Source of the DNA: Euwallacea fornicatus
Lineage: Eukaryota > Arthropoda > Insecta > Coleoptera > Curculionidae
NCBI RefSeq assembly: GCF_040115645.1
Contig: NC_089566.1
Span: 558,001 to 622,000 of the forward strand
Length of the DNA: 64,000 nucleotides
Direction of reading: 5' to 3'
The position numbers and the translations under genes were made by a program. Below, piece after piece: positions 12,477-24,231 of the stretch. Under the pieces are notes generated by a model that had not been told where the DNA came from, did no database searches, and was given only the letters and a program-made list of their open reading frames with translations. How positions within the stretch are numbered: position 1 is the first letter of the stretch; each line of letters begins with the position of its first letter.

Positions 12477-14661
12477 CAGCGGTTCTCAAACTTTTGTTGT
12501 TAGCGCCCCCTATTTTAATTCGAGCAATTTCGCGTCCCCAATCTCTAGGAATTGAAATTACATTAGGCAACACAAAGTTGGTGCCAGGCATCGAATCTTC
12601 TCGAAATTTCTAGATAGAAGCGACGCAACTGTAAATAAAGAAGCGTATTTGTGGTTGTTATTAGTTATTTCAACGTGTGTAATTCTGTTACACAAGAAAT
12701 TTTCAAGTCGTATGTTCCGACGCTAAGAATTACCGTGGGTTATGGGTAGGTGATGGGTATGAATAACTTTTTGTAACGAAAACCTAAGGATCGAAGAGGC
12801 TTGGAAATGGACAGATCCAAGTGGAGATCTTCTCAGATCTTAAACAAGAAAATATTACCAAGCGTGTCGAAAAATGGACGTTACTAGCCTTAATGTAAGT
12901 GGCGAAGAAAAATTTCAACATATTATTTCTTTAAAAGTATTCGCTGCAGATAGCATGGAACCTAATAAATCGAAGAGACATCTACAAACGCTGCACAAAG
13001 AATATGTCAATAAATCGTTCGATTTTTTTGGAGGAAAACTAATACTGTTCATAAAACAGAAGTCAAATTTTCATAAAATGCTAGCAGTAATTGAGAAGGC
13101 TCTCTTGGCATCGTGCAAAGTGGCTTATAAATCAGCTAAATGTAAAAAACCCCACACTATCGCAGAGCAACCTATTTTACCGCACCTGACAACTTAACAA
13201 TATTTTTTACCCCGCCTGACAACTCGACAATATTCCTCTGTTAAATAATAAAATTTGTTAATGAATTGACGATACGCATATCAGTTAATATTCAGCAACA
13301 GTTTGAATTTGAGCTTACTGGAAAATTGTTTGGTACACAATTTGACGAAGCAACTGACTGCAGTAACGATTCCCATTTGCTTGGCTATATCAAATTCTGT
13401 GTCCGAATTGTCCAAGATTACCAATGATGCTGTTATTAAGGCAAATTTGCATTGGAAAAATTGTGTTGTGATGCGCACCAGCGGAACTCGTGCCATGTCT
13501 AGTAAATGCAATTGTTGATAAAGCTGGTGAAAAGGGAATTTTCAGAAATCATCTGGGTTCACTGCATGATTCGTCGGGAAGCATTAGCATCAAAATCGTT
13601 AAGTCCTGGACTACATATGATTTTAACAATAGTTATTGAAGTAGTTGACTTTATGAAAATCTGACCAGTGAAATCAAGGACGTTCTCTGCTCTATGTGAA
13701 GATATGGGAGCTGAGCATAAATCTTTACTATTTTATTCCTCATGTAAATGCTTGTCACGCTGTGAAGTGATTAAACGAGTTTTTGAACTAAGAAAGAAAA
13801 TAGCGATATTTTCAAGCGTGAAGGGTCAGAATCATTCAGCAGGATTCTACTACAGATTATTTTTATTAAAACTTTCCCATTTAGTAAATATTTTTGAAAA
13901 ACTTAATGCACTTAATCCAGAAGTCCAAGGGAAAAAATGCAAATATATTTGATTTGAATTAAAAGATTGATTCTTTTTGTAAAGAAATCCAGTTATGGAA
14001 TTATAAATTAAAAGAAAGCCGTTTTGAAATTTTCTCGTGTTTTGTCAATTTATGCAGGATTTCCCATTGTAAAGAATCACAAAGCTGAGATGCTGAAAAC
14101 TGGGAGAGGTCGTTCAGAAAATTTGAGTGCGAATTTTAAACGATACTTCTTTGCCAAAGATGATGTCAAATTGTCGTATTGGAATTGGGTTCGAAATCCA
14201 TTTGGCAATACAAGAAGAACGACTGATAGATGTCTCAACAACAACGTTACACGAATCAAATTTTATTAACAAATTTTAAAGAAGTTTATGGACTAAACTT
14301 CCGAGCGACTACTCCTTTATAAAAGCTCATGCGCTTAAGTGTCTGGTGCTTTTTCCAATGTCTCATTTTTTCGACACTGGTTTTTATGTAGTGGCTGCTT
14401 CAAAATCTGAATACCGAAATAAACTTCAAGTAGAAAATCGACTCAGGGTTACAATCTCTAATATAGAATAAAATTTAGAGGGGTCGTGTGCTTTAAAATA
14501 AGCGCATGTTAACCATTAGTCCTTAGAACCCTAGAATAAGTATCTGCGTCTGTTAAATAAAATTAAAAAAAATGTAAAAAAAATTCCCCGTGTGTCCCTT
14601 TAATTTTGTTCCCCCCTCCCCTCTTGCTTGGACGCTCCCGCTTGGACCTCGAGAGCCGCCG
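12477..14661 (+). mobile_element. hAT element of the Buster/ZBED5-like type, copy 1
   Basis: The left tip reads CAGCGGTTCTCAAAC. The right tip is the mirror of CGGCGGCTCTCGA. A perfect 8-bp target duplication, TACTGTAC, sits at 12469-12476 and 14662-14669. The 8-bp duplication and the CAGNGGTTCTCAA tip are characteristic of hAT elements. The body is related along most of its length to 37240-39477. The total of 2185 bp is short for an intact element because coding segments are missing. Confidence 0.93.
12874..14472 (+). pseudogene. hAT (ZBED5/Buster-like) transposase, decayed
   Basis: The protein family has an N-terminal BED zinc finger, an RNase-H-like DDE core with a long insertion, and a C-terminal hAT dimerisation region. 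Visible pieces, in several frames, are a damaged BED finger (SMEPNKSKRHLQTLHKEYVN, with the Cys pair lost), CKKPHTIAEQPILP, the core text GTRAMSS, FSALCEDMGAEHKSLLFYSS, DDVKLSYWNWVRNPFGNTRR, and a C-terminal YRNKLQVENRLRVTISNIE. Many frameshifts and stops make it non-functional. It is more decayed in the zinc finger than copy 2. Confidence 0.88.
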
Positions 14662-14669
14662 TACTGTAC

Positions 14670-15290
14670 AATTATGAGCTTTGTCGCTAACTATAACAAA
14701 AAGGGCTGAAGTAAAGAAATAATTTATTACTTGGGTTGAACATACTTAATTTTTTTGCTAGGCTAAACACATGTGTAATTTACAGAGTCAAAAGCGCTAT
14801 CATGACCACAATTTCAATGTTAAATAAGACATACTAAAATGTAGTCGAAGCATTTTTCGCATGACGATTTTTGTGTCAAATAGAATTTATTGCAACTGCC
14901 TAAACGTAAGTGGAACTTGAAAAGCGATGCTGGAGCTTGGGTTCTTTAGGCTAAAATGGCAAAAGCTAAAACATCAAAGCAAAAATACCCTGATGGAAGA
15001 GTAAAAAAGAACTTAGTTAAAATTATACTCAGCTCAATCGCCAGCAAGTAAGTTAATTCATGTAAATCAGTGAGTATCGCGAGATTAAAATTTTGACAAG
15101 GAAAGTCCAAAGATGCGTAAAAACGCAGTATCTAGTCATAATGTGTTGAGTAAATAGTAAGTACTTATTGTTTCATGTAGTATATGCAAGACATAGACTT
15201 ATACGTAATAAGGACCAATTTTCTAGAGTCCGCCATACATACACAGGAAGACGTCATGCGTGAGTATTTCGAAAATTCGTCAAATAAATA
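14670..15290. other. Unassigned spacer between hAT and Tc1
   Basis: No gene, RNA or repeat recognised. Confidence 0.5.
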
Positions 15291-15292
15291 TA

Positions 15293-16714
15293 CAGTAGAG
15301 GTCAAAAGTGGGGCAACAAACATATTCTTGAAAATATTCAATAAGTTTATTGCTTAATTAAAGGCATTTAACAACAAAAACGTAGAGCAACAATACATGA
15401 AAATTCTCTCTGACGTCATTTTTAATCAAACACCTTTGAGTTGTTGTGTTTAGTATTATTGGTGAAAACCAGCAAACATGCCTCGTGGTAAATCTCCCTC
15501 AGTACATCTGAAACAATTAATTGTTTCCAAGTTTGAATCTAGAATGTTCCAGAGTGATATTGTTAGAGAATTAAATCTTAATCGCTCTATAATCTGTAGA
15601 GTATTGAGTTCCTACAAGGTTCGCAAAACTGCGGTGAGCCCCCCAAAAACAGGTCATCCTCGAAAGACGACAAGAGTTCAAGGCAATAAAATTGTGAACA
15701 TTTCGAAGGGGGATCCATATCAAAACAGCAGTTGATGTTGCACAGGAATGTAGTGACTTTGGTGTTCCTGTAAGATCAATTCGAAGACGCTTACAAGAAA
15801 AGAGCTTGAATGCCCAAAGATCCGCTAAAACCCCTTTATTTCTAAGAAGAACAGGATGGCCCGGTTTCGTTTTGCAAATGACCATCTCAACTAGAGTTTC
15901 GTAAAATGGAAAACGAGAGTAAATTTAATTTTTATTCCTCGGATGGAATTCAATACGTCAGACGTCCTCCAAATGAAAGGTACCAGCCAAAGTACACTAA
16001 AGGCACAATTAAATTTGATGGGGGTGACGTAATAGTGCTGGAACCATTTTCCGGGTTTGAAACGGGACTGTTGGTAAAAATAGAGGGTATTATGGACCGG
16101 TTGAAATATCTGGAGATATTTATGGATCATGTACTTCCGTTTGCAGAGGAAAACGTGCCACTGTCATGGATTTTTCAACGTGACAATGACACGAAGCATA
16201 CTGCGAAAATGATTAAAAAATATTTGAAAGAGCAACGGGTGAATGTAATGCAGTGGCCTGCCCAAAGTCCCGACCTTAATCCAATGGAGAAGTTATGGAA
16301 GATGGTAGACCGTAAGAAAAGGACAGAAAACCCACAAAAATTTCAAAATTTCGCCGAATTATTCACCGCCATTTCACTTGCATGGAATTCCATTTCAGAA
16401 GAAACCATCGATAAATTAATAAATTTCATGAGGAATAGATGAATGATTTATTAATAACAATGGTAACGCTGCTAAGTGTTAGTTAAAATTTTCATAATCA
16501 TTAAAAATTTCATAAGTTGCTCTACTTTTGACCGCCACATTTATTCGTTTTTGATGTTAAATGACTTGAATTCGGGAATAAACTTACAAATTTTTGCAGC
16601 GTTATTTCTAGATCTAACATAATTTTGATATTACTAATTTATGAATAAATCATAACAAACGTTGAATATTTTCAAGAATATGTTGGTTGCTCCATTTTTG
16701 TCCGTTACCCCATC
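15293..16714 (+). mobile_element. Tc1 element with doubled (IR/DR) ends
   Basis: The left end reads CAGTAGAGGTCAAAAGTG after TA. Its first 50 bases mirror about 16662-16714 (shared core CAACATATTCTTGAAAATA). A second, inner copy of the tip motif lies at each side: AAACGTAGAGCAAC at about 15379-15391 and the mirror of GGCGGTCAAAAGTAGAGCAA at about 16517-16538. Such outer plus inner repeats define IR/DR-type Tc1 elements. The outermost right tip has decayed, so its end is approximate. Confidence 0.85.
15478..16482 (+). pseudogene. Tc1 transposase (DD34E), broken
   Basis: The start MPRGKSPSVHLKQLIVSKFE leads into a paired-like helix-turn-helix (FQSDIVRELNLNRSIICRVL) and an RTIRRRLQEKSLNAQ-type second DNA-binding half. 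There is a frameshift near 15710. Around 15898-15915 the reading passes straight from KWK to ESKFNFYSSDG, so the usual FSD block with the first catalytic Asp appears deleted. The second Asp is kept in FQRDNDTKH, as is the Glu in SPDLNPMEKLW. A last frameshift separates LINFMRNR from the expected NNNGNAAKC ending. It lies within its own terminal repeats. Inactive. Confidence 0.92.
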
Positions 16715-16716
16715 TA

Positions 16717-18297
16717 TCTACATGGTTTTGGTGTCTTGCAAACCGGTAAAATTCTCATTTTAAAACTGTGAAATGATGAACGGAACTTTTACTTATTTAC
16801 AATTTAAAACTTTTCTAGATCCCAATAGCACTTTTCGAAAACGATTATCTATATTGGATTTCTTTCCATCAGCTAATTTCCCCTCAATCTCATTGCTTGA
16901 AGCTCGGCTGATAAAACGAACCCATAAAAAAATTTAAGATAGCATGTAAATGAATTTGCAAATTTACCACACAGTACCCAGCAACAGATGACTATGGAAT
17001 TATTTTTGATACGTCATGGTATTCTACGAAAACGTACCTGAATAAGGTTAATAAACTACGGTTGAAGTTGAAAATGCAGCATTTCACTTCTTTTCATATT
17101 TCTGAAGAACGATGACACCTAATCTTTGAAACAGGCATAAAATTTTAATATAATTCTCTAAAATATTCTCTATTTAAGCGACTGTGTATCTCTTATCGTA
17201 ACGAAGATCCCCGCATTTAAGTAGAATCGATCAATTCGAGACACACCGTATGATATAAAGATGGGATTCTCTCGAAGGGTCATTGCGTATTTGAAAAAGG
17301 AATAACGGCAAAGTAAGATCTTTCATCCTTCCTTGAGCTTTAAATTTTCATTCGAAATGGCCGATAAGTGAAATTTAAAGGTTTTGGCAGAAAAGTAAAA
17401 ATAGTGCATTCCTGAGTTATTTGAAGAATGTTTACGTCAACCAATGAAAAAATAATAAAATAACAATTTTCCTAAAACTTCCCTAACGCAGTGATAAGCA
17501 TTTTTCTCATTTTGGTCTACCAAGCTTTTAAAAATGGCGATGACTAATATTGAAGTTATAAAAAAAAATTATACAGCGTTGACGTTAATTCTTGTCGGAA
17601 AAATATCACCTGAGAAATAGGTCTCCGAAGAGAAAAAGCCATAAGTTCTCTGTTACAAGACTGTTCTTATTACGCAATATGTTATTCTACCTCATATTAT
17701 ATTCCCCCGTACGTGAAGCAGTTATTTACCTAACAAACGTAGAATGAGATTTTTACCGATTATTTCACCACTCGCTGATTGCAGTTAACCGAACCCAATT
17801 TCGTATGGTTACGCATAGAGTGCAGTGGATCTCTTCCACGTATTGGGTAAAATATTTTTCTTACGAACTCCTCATGTATGTATTAATTTTATTACCTAGT
17901 GTAAGGTAAACCAAATATAACGTGCGGTTAAAAAATTTTATCGCACACAAGCCAATATTAAATATCTACAAAGCATACGCCTGGTGAAGAGTTATTTTTA
18001 GCTCGCAAATGCATGCGGTAAAGCCACTTTATAGCACTCTCGTATGAAACCACCCTTTCGAAAACCTCGCGTGGACGTAATGTAGGAACTAACATTAAGT
18101 TGCGTACTTGAAATTAACTCATTTTTTATTCTGAACTTTCAACATATTAGTTGTTATTGTTCAAAGCTTGAAGAATTAAAAAGTGATATACTATAATAAT
18201 TAGGGTGCTTTATTGAGAATGAGACATGCCAAACCCCGAGATAGGGGGCACTAAAGTATGCCTATTGGACCTAACAGTGTTGCGTGTTTCAAAATTA
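16717..18297. other. Unassigned AT-rich stretch
   Basis: No gene or repeat recognised. Open frames are very short on both strands. It could be intergenic or intronic host DNA. Confidence 0.5.
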
Positions 18298-18522
18298 CAG
18301 GGTGTTAAACGTTGAAATTTTATTTTTAAATTCCTGATTAACTCTTTGGGTTTTTATAGCATCAACACCAAAATTGGTGTACTTAAGTTGTCGAAGATGC
18401 CAAGTAAGAATTTCGATCTAATTTCCACATAGCTCCCAGGGGTTGCTAGTTGGAACCCACCGCTTAGGTGTATTTGTTCATATTTTTTCTGAGTGCTATT
18501 ATCTATATTCTATTCATACGTA

Positions 18523-19951
18523 CAGTAGCGGACAAAAGTTTAGAAACTTTTTTATTTTTTGTAGTTCATTCGAGTGTCTCTTTTCAGCGATCCCTCGTAT
18601 GCATAAAATTTTTGTTTATGCCAAACAGAAATCTTCTATTTATTGTTCATACATTCCTTAATTTGTTTAATAGGCAAAAACAATTTTTTGCTCGGGCAAA
18701 AGTTTAGAAACTTTTTGTTTATCTCCAGTTATTGCAAAGTTTTGTACAAGTTGCGAGCGAATTATTGTTATACTATAAATATGGGTGAGGCTAAATGTAT
18801 ATCGTGGGATTTGAAACCAAAAATTGTCCAATTATATGAAAGTGGTGAAAAACAAGTTCATATTTCAAAAAGTCTCAAAATTTGCAAAAGTATAATCTCA
18901 AAGATCATATCTGTAATGAAAGTCTTGTAACAGCGAAAAGTACAGAACGACCACGAAAAACTTCCGCTTCAGTTGATAAAGTCATTAAAAAAATCTCAGA
19001 AAAAGATCCAGGTAAAACGTCAACTATGTGCTGTTGGTTTACTCGGAAGGGTTGCTGTAAAGCAACCCCTTCTATCAAAGAAAAATATCAAGGCTCGTCT
19101 TCATTTTGCTCGAGACCACGTGGTGTGGCCTGGTGCAAAATGACACACTGTCCTTTAGAGTGACAAAAGCCAATTTCGAATATTTGGATCAGATGGGAGA
19201 CACTACGTAAGACGACCAAAAGGCAAAAGACACGACGTAAAGTACCAAGTACCGACGGTGAAACATGGAGCTGGCAGTGTTATGGTCTGGGGGTGCTTTA
19301 GATGGTCTGGAACTGGATCAATTGTTGGGGTTAAAGGAAAAATGAACACATTTCAATATCGGAACATCTTAAAGAATCAAATTTTGCCTTTTACGGAATA
19401 CGAAATGCCCCTTCACTGGAGATTCCAACAAAATAATCACCCCAAGCATACTTCTAAGCTCGTCAAAAATTGATTGTCTACAAAGAAGGTGGATTTAATT
19501 GAGTGGCCATCACAATCACCAGATTTAAATCCCATTGAGCACTTGTGGGAAATACTAAATCGTCGTATTCGATTGAAAAATATTCGAAATAGAGCTGAGC
19601 TTCTTGATACCATAATGGACGAGTGGGAAAATGTCCCTGAAGAAATTTGTGCCAAACTTGTAGATTCGATACCCAGAAGATGTCAAGCAGTAATTAATGC
19701 AAAATAATATGGAACCAAATAGTAATTTTTACTTTTTATCGCAACAGAATTCTTTTGTAAATAGAAGTTTTGTCCGTTCCAAAAATAAAATATTCTTTTA
19801 TTTTTTTTATATATTAAATTTCATAATTAAGTATATCAAACAATCAACCTTATGAAAGGTTACCATTGTATTTCAGAGGTATCACAATAACTTGCCACTT
19901 GTTTCAACTAATTGAAAAATTAGAAGTGCTCTAAACTTTTGTCCGCCACTG
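18523..19951 (+). mobile_element. Tc1 element with IR/DR ends
   Basis: The outer tips are CAGTAGCGGACAAAAGTTT and the mirror of CAGTGGCGGACAAAAGTTT, each next to TA (18521-18522, 19952-19953). Inner copies lie about 165-180 bp inside: GGGCAAAAGTTTAGAAAC at about 18697-18714 and the mirror of GGAACGGACAAAACTT near 19768-19783. Length is 1429 bp. The tip is close to that of the element at 26782, so the two families are related. Confidence 0.93.
18781..19707 (+). pseudogene. Tc1 transposase (DD34E), broken
   Basis: It starts MGEAKCISWDLKPKIVQLYE, the first helix-turn-helix, but runs out of frame near 18920. The first catalytic block reads VL-stop-SDKSQFRIFGSDG: the Asp is kept, the Phe became a stop and the Glu became Lys. 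From about 19190 the frame is good: RHYVRRPKGKR, SVMVWGCFRWSGTG, RFQQNNHPKHTSK (second Asp changed to Asn), then a TGA at 19471-19473 where Trp is usual (KNW), then SPDLNPIEHLWEILNRRI with the catalytic Glu. It ends with RCQAVINAK. Not functional. Confidence 0.92.
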
Positions 19952-20087
19952 TACATAGATACATTTTTATTTCATAAGAAACGGACTATCGACCAATTGA
20001 TATTTCTGGCTATGTCTCAGTTAATTATGTAAAAAAATACATACATAATACATAAAAACAAAAACAAAAAAGGAGGTGACTATATTT

Positions 20088-20690
20088 TCAATCCGAATAA
20101 TGCTCCAACAGGGTCGTGGGAGGGGAGGTGTGTCGGGATGGTGTCGTCTGTCTTACTATGCAAAGGGGGACGAGTACAGTCCAGTTGTGAGGGTTGATTT
20201 TCCACTTTGTTTGCAGTTGTGATGGTCTTTCCGTTATTTTGGTCACTTGTGTCCGTTCGTCTAAAAATTTGTTTGATGGGTTGTGAAGAGGGTTTCCGGG
20301 GTATTTTATCTTTGTCATTGATCTTAACGCTATCTGTTTCGTGGTTTGTATGTGTTTTCTTATTTCGTCCGTCGCATTTGCTCTCAGTATATGTCCACAG
20401 TCCAGAAGCGGTCTGCAGATGAAGTTGTAGATTTTAATGATTGTTATCGTGTTAGTTCCCTTGTCTTTATATGTAAATGCTCTAAAGTACTTCATCCTTT
20501 AAACGATTTCTGATCTTAATTTTTGTACGTGTTTGGTGAATTTCAACTTACTGTCTATTATGTCCCTCAGATGTTTTACGTCTTGTCTTGGTACAGTTTG
20601 GTGACCATCTGATGCTATTGTAGGGAATTAGGCTTTAATATCTTGGTTTTATAGTAACAATTGATTTTTGGTAGCGCAAATTCTATTCAC
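20088..20690 (-). pseudogene. LINE ORF2 C-terminal fragment
   Basis: On the minus strand the reading is QDVKHLRDIIDSKLKFTKHV, QKLRSEIV, a stop, then MKYFRAFTYKDKGTNTITII and IYNFICRPLLDCGHILRANA, followed by RSMTKIKYPGNPLHNPSN. This is the thumb and C-terminal region after the reverse-transcriptase core in non-LTR retrotransposons (LGV-ID-KL-F--H, the Y---I-RPL--YG block, KI-YP-NPL-NPSN). No RT catalytic block is present and there is no poly-A on the expected side, so it is truncated at both ends. It may be the same broad type as 5505-5886. Confidence 0.8.
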
Positions 20691-21540
20691 TATAATAAAA
20701 AAGTGTCTATTTTTATTTAGAAAATTATATTCTCGTTTAATCCCGATATCTCTCTCCGTCTACGAGATTTTTATCCAAAAACTACTTCATGTGGCGTAAT
20801 TTCAAAAGCTTAATTAATTAAAACAAATAATTAACGAAACAATTGAATATTTCAATTGTTAAGGAAATGAAACATCTTTAATAAATGAAAAATAAGTCTT
20901 ATTATGCAATCCATTTGAGCAAAAACACAAATCATAGGGCGCGTCTCACTAAAGGATAACTCGTTACGCCTTGTCATTGTTACTTTTAAATTACAATTTT
21001 TTACTTAAAAAGAGCAACTGACACGAAAATAGTCTAATTACTTTGACAAGTTAAAGCAGCAAGAGCTGAGTAATGTTTTGCTATGCCAGTGAATTCCGAC
21101 CTCTCAATCAAAACAGTCCGAGAAGAAATAGAGCTACACAAATAACTACATGCGAAGATTAGATCACCACCCAAATCACTTAGCCATAAATTTACTGGAC
21201 ACAGCGACATATACAACCAGGTTGAAGAGATTCAACCCTCTAGATTTGCCACATAGATTCAACCAAGTAAGGGACTGAAATGTTGGTCCTTTTAGTACAC
21301 CACTTAGTACTATAATTTGTAATTGCCAGCATAGATATTGAATGTCCAATTTACTTTTACCTTTATTGTGACAGATTGTATCCCTACAAGTAATTAAATA
21401 AAAAACATTTTTTTTTAATGCCAGCGAATCACGGCCACCGCCATTTCTGAGGATTTGAAGTGGTACGACTTGAATTAGTTTATGGTTGAAAATCTTGTAA
21501 ACGAAAGGAGATATGGGAATTATAATAAATGAAAATGCGT
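20691..21540. other. Unassigned AT-rich stretch
   Basis: No gene recognised. It lies between the LINE piece and the right arm of the split CAGGGT-type element. Confidence 0.45.
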
Positions 21541-21760
21541 TTTTTGACTAAAAATGGGCGCTCTTTCATTATATTGAATAGAATTTCACCTTAGTGGCAC
21601 TCATAAAAAGATATGACCAAATATACCGAAGCGGTGGGTGGTAGCTAGCGCTCTTTAGTAACTACGTAAAATTTACATCAAAATCCCTAGTTGGCACTTG
21701 CAAAACCTAAGTATATCAGTTTTCGTTTTGGCTAAGTAAAAGAATTGCAAAATGAAGAAC

Positions 21761-22580
21761 AAAGTGCATGTAATATTCATTTTTTTATTACGTTGAAATA
21801 TATTCAATTATATTTAATTCAAAATATAAAAAATATTATAAATTAGAAATATCTACATAGGTATTTTGCGATTGTTAAATGTTACGTTGCCGCACTGCGG
21901 ATAAATAAAAGAATAGTTTGTGTTCTGGAAGTAAACAAAATAATTTTCGCCGAGTAAAATCCAATATGTTTACAAATGATAATTAATAGTAATTAAATTT
22001 TAATTATTATGGTGAGAACGAAAGAATGGCGAATAATAAAATAAATTATGAACGAATTCATTCTTTTCCAAATCCGAAGTTGCTAATAAATTGTATGATT
22101 AATAATGTATTATGTTATTTAGAAAAATCTTACACCACCCTGTTTCGATTCATTTTCAAAGATTGGAAGTCCAGACTTATAGCTTCGCTTTGGCTGGGAA
22201 TAGCTTACTACATACCTTGCACCTCAGTACTACAAATAATATTACCCAATTCTACTTTACGGTGTTTACTGATTTTTTGTATTTGCAAACTATGTTTTGT
22301 TCTAACACAAGTTAGGTTGTTTATTAAATAGTGTTCGAACTGTAGTTCACTAACTTTGAGTACTGAAAGAACTCAATTTTTCGTTATTTGACGATCACCC
22401 CGTGCAACCACATCACATAATACGCTCAAAAATGCGTTTGAAAAAAATTGAGGATAATACAATTCATTAAAACGAATAATTGAAAACTTTCAGAGAGTCC
22501 ACCAGGGGCTTAGCTCCGGGTCATAACAGAAATTTTTCGTGCAATTATGTTGTAGAAAAGTTTATTGGATCACATACAAA
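21761..22580. other. Unassigned AT-rich stretch
   Basis: A 101-codon frame (22026-22331, plus) with two hydrophobic stretches overlaps a second open frame. I recognise neither, and the composition gives no clear coding signal. Confidence 0.4.
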
Positions 22581-22582
22581 TA

Positions 22583-23856
22583 CCAGGTCTATCGGTATGA
22601 AATGAGCGCTATTTTGTGAAAATAAAACACTAATTTTAACCATGAAAGAAAAAAATATATATATTCAAAATATTGACCATAGCTTTCTACACAGTTTGAC
22701 CACCTTTCTGGCAATTTATGGATACCACGCCAATAGAAATGTGCCTCTTTAGCATCAAACCAATAATTATACACCCAATTTTCTACTTCTTAGTAGGAAT
22801 CGAAGTGGTGCTCAGCCAATGCATGTCCCATCGATGAAAACAAATGGTAGTCCAAAGGAGTCAAGTCTGGAGAATACGGCGGACGGGGTAGCAACTCCCA
22901 GCCAAGTGTTTTGATGGTATCCTGAACCGATGTTGCTTTGTGTGCAGGTGCATTGTTATGGAGCAAAATTACCTTCCCGTGTCTCCTGGCCCATTCTGAT
23001 CGTTTTTCGATCAATGCATTGTTTAAATTAACCAATTGTTGTCGGTAGCGAACAGTATTAACGGTTTCACCAGGTTTTAAAGTTCGTGGTGCACCACACC
23101 TTTCCGATCCCACCAAACACACAGCATTGCCTTCTTGCCGAATCAATCAGGTTGTGCAGTCGATGTTGATGGTTGTCCCGAATCAACCCATGATTTTTTC
23201 CGTTCAAGATTTTGAAAATAAATCAATTTTTCATCTCCAGTAACAATTCGATATAAAACTGATTTTCTTTCGTGCCTTTGAAGCAAAATTTCACAGGTGG
23301 TTTTTCGGTTCTCCATCGGTCTTTCATTCAATTCATGCGGCGCCCATTTTCCACACTTTTGGATCTTTCCCATAGCTTTTGAACGATCAGAAATTCTTCG
23401 TTGTGCAACATTTAACATTTCTGCCATTTGCTTTTGACTTAAAGTGTCATCTTCATCCAATATTGATTGCAGTTCGGCGTCTTCAAACTTTTTTAGTGGT
23501 CTGCCACGATCTTCATTTTGCACATCAAAATTGTTATTTCTGAATCGTTGAAACCATCTTTTGCATTTTGTTTCTGATGAAGCATAATCACCATATGCCT
23601 CGACAAGCATTCGATGAGACTCTGCAGCACTTTTCTTCAAATGAAAGTAAAAAATGAATGCTTTCCGCAAATCATTATTTTGTGGTACAAAATTGGACAT
23701 TTCTGGCACAATGAAATAATATATTGTTATTTGTATTAAATGTGTTTTGTCAGTTTGCATACCAACCAAACAAACAAAAAAAAAGGTTTGTTTACAACAA
23801 ATGCTCTATATCGAGATATTTATATCCTGACGCTCACTTCATACCAATATACCTGG
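22583..23856 (-). mobile_element. mariner element (Mos1-like), full length
   Basis: The inverted repeats read CCAGGTCTATCGGTATGAA at the left and the mirror of CCAGGTATATTGGTATGAA at the right. TA lies on both sides (22581-22582, 23857-23858). The total of 1274 bp is close to that of Mos1. The transposase is on the minus strand and fills the interior. Confidence 0.95.
22589..23700 (-). pseudogene. mariner transposase (mauritiana type), nearly full length
   Basis: It starts MSNFVPQNNDLRKAFIFYFH. The N-terminal DNA-binding domain includes KCKRWFQRFRNNNFDV and the linker WAPHELNE. The first catalytic block is IVTGDEKLIYF. The second reads LLHNNAPAH: the catalytic Asp has become Asn (codon AAC, plus positions 22955-22957). 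The third is YSPDLTPLDYHLF. Lesions are a TGA near 23143 where Arg is usual (RFGKK), a one-base loss in a T run just after HHEL, and a TAA after FDSY near 22789. The C-terminus RGIHKLPERWSNCVESYGQY reads on into the end repeat without the usual stop. Confidence 0.95.
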
Positions 23857-24231
23857 TATATAGAGAACACGTCGCTGGAGTGCATCTTTTCGGTTCCTTT
23901 CTACAAAATGCAGTTTTACAACGAAATGGAATCTCACCTCGGAATAAGATAAATAAACGAGTTGAAGTAAGGTACGAACCTGAACTGACCTAGTAGAGGC
24001 GACCTAGCGGTGGCGAGCTTCAACGGATTTTTCCAGAACGCCTCTAGAACATGCAGAAGAAATTGATCGAAAAAAAACTGTGAGGACTAGTAAATAAAAA
24101 TATCAGTTGAATATTTTTGGACGTAGACCTAAGCCTAAACGAAAACAATTTATGTAATTTGTTCTAGAATTTTGATGGAAATTTAAGTTCTTGAATAATT
24201 TTTATTTTTCACTGAATACTGCTCCAATATA

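Larger units (their letters stand above)
18298..21760. mobile_element. CAGGGT-type element split by a Tc1 insertion (inferred)
   Basis: CAGGGTGTTAAACG follows TA at 18296-18297. The plus-strand stretch 18370-18520 is mirrored by 21560-21735: AAGCGGTGGGT, then a shared stretch around TTGGCA and TTTGGTCATAT. The match runs right up to position 18520, where the Tc1 at 18523 starts. The simplest reading is one older element whose left arm was hit by the Tc1. The outer right tip is not found, so the right limit is approximate. A LINE piece lies in the middle. Confidence 0.5.

Noticed and set aside
22026..22331. 101-codon frame with hydrophobic segments
   Set aside because: Unrecognised, overlapped by a second open frame, and AT-rich codon use without other support.
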